Of a stretch of 64,000 nt of DNA, positions 52,501-61,500 are shown one piece after another (positions within the stretch are counted from its first letter, which is position 1; each line of letters begins with the position of its first letter). The stretch is from positions 4,440,001 through 4,504,000 of the forward strand of contig NC_092582.1 in assembly GCF_037975245.1 (NCBI RefSeq), given 5' to 3'. The translations under genes were made by a program, and so were the position numbers. The notes under the pieces were generated by a model that ran no database searches, was not told where the DNA came from, and was given only the letters and a program-made list of their open reading frames with translations. This stretch comes from Apostichopus japonicus (Eukaryota; Echinodermata; Holothuroidea; Aspidochirotida; Stichopodidae).

Positions 52501-55500
52501 GTGACAAAATAGAATCAAAACCAAATATAAATTGGTGAGTCATAAGACAATGATGCAGTCTGTTATATTGCTTGGTCATGACCCTACACCACAAACCTGG
52601 CATGTATTCACCCAATGCTTAGATCTCACATACGCTCTAAGTTAAGAGAATGACTCATAAAGTCTAAATGGCGGAAACTTCAAACCTCAATTACTGTAGT
52701 TTTTGCAACAGGACGTCACGGGTCAGGTCTCTGGCTATATGACAACTGTAAGCAGGTTTATGATAAACTGCTCTGTCCAAACCTCAAGCTCACAAGGTAC
52801 AGTCAGTATAGGTTACACAGTGTGACATTAATTAATATTCTTGTACCACGTATAAAGATTAATAATATATTATGTATGTGCATATATAGATACCTTCCAT
52901 ATAGCAGCCAACCATAACATGTGTAGTAATACATGTAAACATACACATGATTTGACCTAAAAGGAGCTTTCCAGACGTTAAACATACTCAATGACTTTGA
53001 ATATATCCCGATAACGAACTACGAAGCAAATAATACGAGATCTTTAATCTATCCAGATTGTCATATATGACCCATAGCAGCTACCCAAACCTTACTGGTT
53101 CACCTAGTGGAGAGAAAGAGGGCGATACCTCTGAAGTTGGGATACAAGGCCTAGTGCTAAATCGTTTCCACTTATGTAGCTTTGATAGATAGGAAGGTGC
53201 ATAATGAGGTGTGAGGGGTGCAAGGTCAAACCTAAACTTCCGCCTACAGTCATTCTGGAGTGGAAAACAGGGTCCAATAAAATGACTCTATTTTGAAAAA
53301 CTGGTATTCACAGGGTTTGCAAAATAAGAGTAATAAGGTTTAACCATCGGAGCAAGATATTGTTGTGAAATAAGAATATAAGGTTGGACTATCGGAGCAA
53401 GATATTGTTGCACTAAACTTATGGTAAATTGATCCTTTCGTTTCAGTTTCCTAGCTTATTTATGTAGGTAGGCTACTATGAACACTGAATACTTCTTTAA
53501 ATTTACAATTAGAGATCTGTCTGAGACAAGGACTTTGAACAGCACACAGTGTCATCTTTTGTTGACTGATATTAAATATATAGTAGTGTAGTGCTACCTG
53601 CATATTTTCATAGTTTACCTTGTAACTGGTACGATATTACTCTTATTGTTTGAACACAACACTGCAATGCACTGCATTGATCAGTGCACAATAGAAGTAA
53701 TCCTGTTGACAGGATAATGTTACCACACAGTAAAGTTCTGGAACACACATAAACTACCATAAACACCTGAAGGCTTTAGCTTGAAACAAAATTTCAGCTG
53801 ACCAGCAGTTACTGTACATACATTCCAGAAGGTGTAACCCTAGTAACTGTACAATAAACTTGAATTATTTTTGTGTTTACAAAGCAAGATGATACATGTT
53901 GATTGTCGTTTTTGTTTGTACTAAAATGAGAGTTGAATAAAAATATTATTAAAAAAAATATATATATATACATATATATCATAAATGGAAGACAGTGTCT
54001 AGCCCTGGCAATATAGGTGCAAGAATAAATTCAAATATGAATACATATATTTGTTATCTTCTCCCTTGTCCGCAATGCTAGAAATGACTGCTGACATATT
54101 ATCACAAAAGCAAAAATACCTCCAACTGCTTGTTTGTGTGGCGGCGCACTACGAAGTGCTAGAAAATAACCGATATGTTATGTCTATTAAACTGAATGCA
54201 CTCAAGGCTACAGCATTATTCATAGAAATTTTCATCATTTTCATAAAAATCAATCCTAGAAATGAATACAAGTTAGACTATTGAGTTTTACTGAATGAAT
54301 CAGTTCAAACAGGTCAGTGAATATAACCTTTGTGCAACATGTGGCCTTATGGAAAAATCCTACCAGGCCCCCCCCCCCCAAATCATCTCTATCCCCTCCT
54401 TTCCTCAACCACATTTCAACTACCCATCCCCATATGTGAAAAGAACTGTTCCATTCATCTGCCTTTCCCCCGTACTCCCCCTACCCCCCCTCCCACTCAT
54501 CCAACCCAATTCCCAATCCTCTTTTTTTAAGGACTGTTCCAGTCATCTGCCATCCTTCTCCCACTCCCCTCTCCCCCACCCCCCTCCCACCTGGTGATCA
54601 TACCCTATTCCCAAGGTCTGTAGGAGAACAGCCCATCTTATCCTACTTCTCACAGGGTTGGATGCACATGCTGCATGTATAAACGGTTTTTATACTGTAC
54701 CTGCCAACATCGTATGGGAAGCAGAACTTTGGAAGCTCCTTGTCAACAACTACATCTTTGAAGTCTTCTGGAAATCTGTTCACGATTTTAGGCTCTACAT
54801 GAGAAGATAAATGTGACAAAAAAAAGAGTATGAATACATCAATTCTTGTACTTATTGAACAGTTATGTTTATAGTTCAATGGTACAGCCTTCCCCTCCCG
54901 TCCTAACCCCCCCCCTAACCCTGTACCTTCTCAGCAATGTATTTGAATCGTCCCTAAACACTCTGTCCATCAGACCAATTTTCATATCAGTCAGTAATTA
55001 GATGCACATAAAAACAAGCAAACAAATTGGGGAATCTTCCAAGAGATCAAAATCAAATAAAAATCCTCTTGAAAGCACTGGCATCACTAAATACCAATGA
55101 ACTGGACTAATTTTATTGGTCCCTTTATAAAACCTAAATAAGTCTTAAGTTTTATGGAAATAGGGCACTTTCATATTTGTGCACCACATACAGTATATGG
55201 AACACCCTGCAACTTCACTTTCAACTCACTTTTAACTTTCCAATTATGGAGTTAAGATGATTGAGTTTGTTTCTATTTGATATAACCTAGTTTTTTAATT
55301 CTTTCAATGGTTCATATTTTTGCTCATTCTGTTAGAGTGTTACTGTACATATATAAATAGATGATGACAATGACAAAGCATTGAAATTACACTCGGTGAA
55401 ACCAAGTGGGTTTCTTGGGTAATGCAACAAGGAAACACAATGTGCCAACTGGAGTCATTATAGGAATGTAGCCATGGGGGGCTCCCCCCCCCCCCAATTT

Positions 55501-58500
55501 TTGATCATGCCCCTTCCAGACCACCTTTTTCGTCAAATTTATGGTTTCAGTATTGGATCCCTATAGTGGATCCATGCAAATGCCTCACTCAAATTCGTCC
55601 AAATTTGACAAGCTGGCTACCGGCTGTGAGTCATTATTTCTCTAAACAAAGGGGAACATGACTATGCTGGTTCCTGACCAGGCAATCAAACGGTTTAACA
55701 AAATTATTATCAGGAACCTTTCTATGAATACACGGAAAGTGTCTGCAGTACACATGACAAAAGATTGGAAAACTGTGTACAACAATTACATGCAGGAAGA
55801 ATGAGGTTCCCCTTAAAAAAAAAAAAAATTGAATAGTGAATTGATTAGTAAATATTGAACTGTTGATTACTTCCCCCATCACTTCCTTGAACTACAGATG
55901 CTTCAAACACACAAACTTTATTTATTAAAACCAAGGTTCTGGATGAAAATTCTAACAAATACTGCACCTGTATATTATACAGTGCTATACACTTAATACC
56001 CTGAAGACTACACAGTAGTACAGTGAGTAAAGGCCTACAGTACCATAACAGTAGGATGTACCAGAGTGGTACAGTACCGTGTAGAGTCTGTACTTGACTG
56101 CCATGTACAGACAGCAAAGTAAACACAATTTACACAAATGAACAAATTCCAGTTCGGGCGATTATGGATGCTGACTGTGTACACAACAGTTTGTAAAATC
56201 TGCAGTATAACTCTTAAATTGACATGTGTTGCATGACTTGTATGATCATAATACGTACACACATACATTTCAAAGGGTTCATGTGCATGCCACAACTCAC
56301 ATGAATAAATATGCATATGAAAAGGCAAATGTTTAAAACCATATTTTTGAGTGGTAATCAGTATCACATGTATGGAAATTTTACCACTAAAATAAAACGT
56401 AGGTCACACATGGAAAACATGATCAGTTTTACTTAAATCCTCAAAAATCAGGCTTGACACGATTAATAGAGGGATGGAAACGTCAACGATTTCCAAATGA
56501 AAGTGTAACTAAAACATTACGTTGACTATTGCAGGATACTGTTTTCTCATTCAGCACAACAAAACTGTCATTAAGAGAGCTCTCTACTGTTGTTGAGGCA
56601 GTCAAAATCATTGAACAAGAAATGATCTCTCTGTGAGTGACTTTGAGGGACTATCCAATGAAATGTTAACAAGTACCTATTTACTGTTTGGTTAGAAGGA
56701 ACACAACTACCTGACACAATATTACAGAGATCTACAATTCAAGCAACCGATCTCATTTAAATCTGATTTCTTCCATTCATGTCGGTCTTAAACTTCTCAA
56801 TCTTTTTTCTTTCTTTCTTTCAAATAGTCAAGAAGACTTTGTTGGTTTTTCAAGGAACAATTTTATTTCACTTTTGATGTTTTTCCTCCCTCTTTTTGTT
56901 TGGTGGCTCACAAACAATAATGAAAATTCCAAACTCCCTTTGTTTGGATATTTACTGCCCTCCTCTCTCACCTGTCTCGACTCTACTATCGCACTCTTCA
57001 CATCTACCTAGCCTACTAAGAGGTAATGTTTTAGCCCTGCGCCCCTCCTCCTGGTCGTCGCCCATCACCTCCTCTTTCCAAATGTACCATTCGTGAGTTA
57101 TACAGGCCTATTTTGGAAATAGTCTTTTTTCATTGGAAAATCATGTTTTTCTGACGTTTTCTGAAAGTATCTGGAATTCATCGTCTGACAGAGAATTTTC
57201 TCCACACCGTTTAGAGATTTCCACGAGAATCTTTGAGAACGCTGATCCGGGACATTTCGTCACCTGACTAGGACAGCGGGACAGGAACAGACTGAGTATC
57301 TGTATCATGTATCATAGATCTGCTACGAATTGTGATTAAATAAACCTGATACTTTAAGTGCTGACATTTGAGAGCAAAAATGAATCATTCAATCACTTGC
57401 AATCCGATTTTGGACACTTATACATCAAATGTGTTTGATAAAATGAAACAGCAAAGTCAGGGAATAATTTACTGTTCAAAGTCCTTGTAGCAGTAATTAA
57501 TGCAATGTACTGTAGTTTGTCTACCATAAAATACTAATACACAGGCACTGCTATATACATCAAAATAGCCATTGCATGGCAATTTGCCTGTTTTACTTAG
57601 CATGTTACGATATGATACAGGGTAAATTATTCTCTGAAACTTACATGTGGCAAAACTTCCAATGAAGTGCAATGTGCTGCTTTAAAGGCCATCGATTTGA
57701 AATTGTACAGATAGTCGCATATTTAAAGAATTTGAAGGTGTTAGTTCTGCTAAAGCAGCTAATAAAAACCTTGAAAGCTTCCATACTGTAGTCACTAAAC
57801 ACCATGCTCAAGGCAAATTATGCATAACTTCATTAAATTCTGACAGAGTACTGGCAATGAAACCAATATTTTGATTCTAAAATGCCATTTTAATAGAGGA
57901 ATTCTGAGTTAAATATGAAATCACTCTTACACTATCAATCAGTCACTCAGATATGTTTTTTGGTAATTAATAATTAAAAGTCCTACCTTTACTTTAATAT
58001 ATTTCAAGTAAAATGTCAAAATTGCTCAACAGATGCAATCATCAGTTTTTGTACATGTATGTTAGGGGGGTGGGGGTGGGGGAGGCGAGATATATGTTAG
58101 AATGTTCTGTATTTTATGATAAAATTCACATCCCAAGCTACTGAAATGTCATTGCATGCATGATAGACGTGGCAGTACTGTAAAATTAAGCATAACATTG
58201 ATTGTCACATTTATGTGTCACATTAAGGGTCACATTAACGATCACATTACTGTATGTTGCATGATCATTCAGAACTAAATATTTACAAGTCAACCCAAGG
58301 ATATTCTTTTCCTTGAATACACTTTAATGATATATATATATTAAAGAATAACACAATGATTTCATATATATCCACACACACATACACTATCTAACCTTTT
58401 ACTACAATGGATGTTAAACCTACAGTTTGAGTAGATTATAATTCCTTTCACTTTCATCACTATATTAGCATTTAAAACATTCCTGAGTGGTTAAAACTGC

Positions 58501-61500
58501 AGGTTTAATCGCTAACACACACACACACACACAAATACACCAGTATCCTGTGTAAAATGAAAGAGTCTAAGAGACAGACAACTCAAGTAGACTTACTGTG
58601 CTGTTCCTCATTAACTAACTGTGCAGTATCAATACTGAAGGTCAATAGTAGTATATACATAATACATACAGCATCACACTAATGTTATACACACTGTAGT
58701 ACATACATACTGTACTAGATATCATATATTTATATTAACAGAGCTTTTAAGAATCCAATAGATGGGCTGCATTTCACCTCAAAGCAGAGCTAGTTGCGTG
58801 TTTGGAAACATTTCAGTACATAACTTACATTCTGGATTCTAGGTATCATTGTTGAACAGAAACTGTGATACATACAGTATAAAAACAATATTCATGACAT
58901 TATAAGCTACAATATTTTAAAAAGTTCAGAAGGGTATATTGTAGCTTTCAAAACAAACATGATCAACAATCAACCAACACCTACACCTACACCTTCACCT
59001 ACACCTTCACCTACACCTACAGTACCAAACTTTCATAATGGATCCAGTATTTTTTGGGAAAAGGAGAAACTCATGATTAGTATTGGTACGGAAGATACCA
59101 AAATTATTACTGAGGGAACAGTGCATAAAAAGCATTGGTTTACAAAAAGTAACAATTTTTAGCACTATAAGTCTGTACCTTTTGTTTTGAGCAACATAAT
59201 GTTCGCAATTAATTTTTTGTGACAAAATATTTTTCAGAAGAGCATCTCCCCAGGCTGGTAGAGTACTGTACTAGGTATGTTACTAAGCCCACCGAAAGCT
59301 GCATTACAAATAGGGGCTGAAATTCTTTGTCATGAGTTGTTGGTTCATTACATATCAACTGAATGTTGTGCCTAAGTTTTGTTTAAAAGTGGTGAAAAAC
59401 TGCAAAGAATTTGGACAGAACATTTTTCAAGGAACTTAGTAAATTCTACAGGGGGATACAGGAAAGATAACCAGCCATTGTAAACAATTAGTTATTAACT
59501 TATTATATAGCTACAGTACTAGTACTTAATGTTACATGGAATCAGCAATTGACTTGCTTCATTTGAACCACTTTGGTTTGAATTTGTCTAATACCAGTCT
59601 CCCCTAAACTAGTTTACAAAAGTTGGTAACATTAAGATTACACCTCTATTGAAACCCTTCAAGGTGACTGCCTACCTCCCCACTCCCTTATCCCTACTAC
59701 ATCTCCCCTCCCCCCTCCCCCAATGTGTATCACCACTCTGGATCCCTTATTTTTGCCTGACACAACATCATACAATTTATGAGATCACATGTCCAGTGTG
59801 CCTTTCAACAGCAAATTTTTAAGTATTTTTTTCTGGTTTTTCACCTAGTATGTACATTTCGGCTGTCCGAACAGCAACTTTGGTTGTCCAAAAAGCTAAC
59901 AATGACCAATCTGTACATTGTAGGAGGGATGTGTAGGTTGTGAAATAGCACATAAGCTTTGGTAGTGGTACCAATTTATCATTCTTGACCTATTTGGGGA
60001 TAGTTCGTTACAATGCAATCTGAATTTCATGTAAACAAATAGATGCCAACGGCTGATTTTTGCTTGTCCAGACAGACAGTTGGTCGCCTGGACGACTGGA
60101 CTGCCATCCACAATTTGTCGTGCCAAAAGAATTGAAATCCCTCACTTACATATAGATGTTCACAGATCATCATCATCTACTACTGTAAGGCAGTGCACTG
60201 TAGTTGTACGATATGGAATTCTACAGCATTCTAAACAGGGACAAGAGCTAATGAAGGGTTTCCTACGTCTGAAGAGCAGACTGACATAACAAGGATCAAA
60301 AAATCATGTTCATTCATGATATGCTAAGAAGTTCCTGAATTGGATGTATATACATAATCTTAACGCAGTTAGGACTACACGTGACGAACAGGAAGGGAGT
60401 ATCCATGTGCCATTGTGGATTCCCTCGGTATTTGTTGATATCTTCGTAATACACACCGACAGGTGCGAGTAACTTGACACTTCTATTGGAGAATGTGATT
60501 TCTGCTTTGAGAAAGTCAAGCAACAAGTGCAAACTCTATTCAGGAAGGGATTGAAAGTCCTTATATGGATGTGTGATTTACGTGTGGGACAACAAAGCAA
60601 AACATACACCATCTGCTTCCTTCAATATCTTGTATTTCTAACATGATTGTTATCTGGTGTATGGTGGTACATTACTTATCCCCTCAAAGCAGAAACCTTT
60701 GTGAGACTGTGAAGTTTACAGGGATGAGCCTGGGGTAAAAAAAAAATCACAGAACTTTGCCAAAATTGCGGTATAGGCTCCAGTTTGCCTGTGCTACAGT
60801 GTGTTAGGATAATAGCTTTTGTCCCCGAGGTAGAAAAGAAATCACGGATGTTCTGCGAATTCGCGGAGAAAGCTCATGCCTGATTTTAATTCATTTCTTC
60901 TCCTGTTCTGTAGACAAGGCATATCATCTCTGCCAATGTTGTTACATAATGTCACATTGTCACACAAAAAAGAGATGTGTCACAGAGCAAGAATTTGGAC
61001 ACGTAATGTTTGCCTCAGAGATCAAAGTGAAGACCGTACTAAAGTCCCAGCCAAAGATGTAAAGAGTGTACAGCACTACAGAATCATCGGTATTGTGATA
61101 GTGCACAGCTGTAGATGCAACACTGTACACAGTACGGGGTACATTTCCGACTTTCCAGTTGAAATGGGAAGTTCATTAATAGTTACAAGGCGAGATGACA
61201 TCCTGTTCATAGCAGAGCTCATGAGAAAGAAGGTCACACAGGGAGGGAATTAAGATTACCCTATGTTACAGTTTACACAGTAAAGTTAATATTTGTATTT
61301 ACATGTTTATTGACCGTTCTGACACGAAATTAGAGATCATGACGAAACAACAAAGCGGTTGTGTATATAGCAACTCAACAGCTACAGAGCTAAAACCGAA
61401 AGAAACAGCATACTTGATGATAAATGGGTAACTGTGTTAACATCTAGAAAAGGAAGGTGGGAAGGTTAATGCCTATGATAACTTTATCTGAGTACAGTAG

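Larger units (their letters stand above)
46222..54700 (-). other. DENND1: DENND1 intron, 8.5 kb
   Basis: Holds two GA-rich dispersed repeats (46325-46455, 50088-50230), a SINE (46461-46766), a 49-bp hairpin (47885-47933), a 14-copy tandem array (51345-52160), a G run (52424-52440) and CT-rich sequence (54365-54600). TACTGTA heptamers are dense. No gene seen in 47200-51300 or 52200-54300. Confidence 0.85.

Noticed and set aside
58959-59162. Pro-Thr repeat open frame
   Set aside because: Caused by the (CACCTA)n microsatellite.
59238-59330. tRNA-like string GGTAGAGTACTGTACTAGG
   Set aside because: No B box or matching acceptor stem found.
60876-61253. 125-codon plus-strand open frame
   Set aside because: Begins inside the end of a MITE and shows no recognisable domain; most likely chance.
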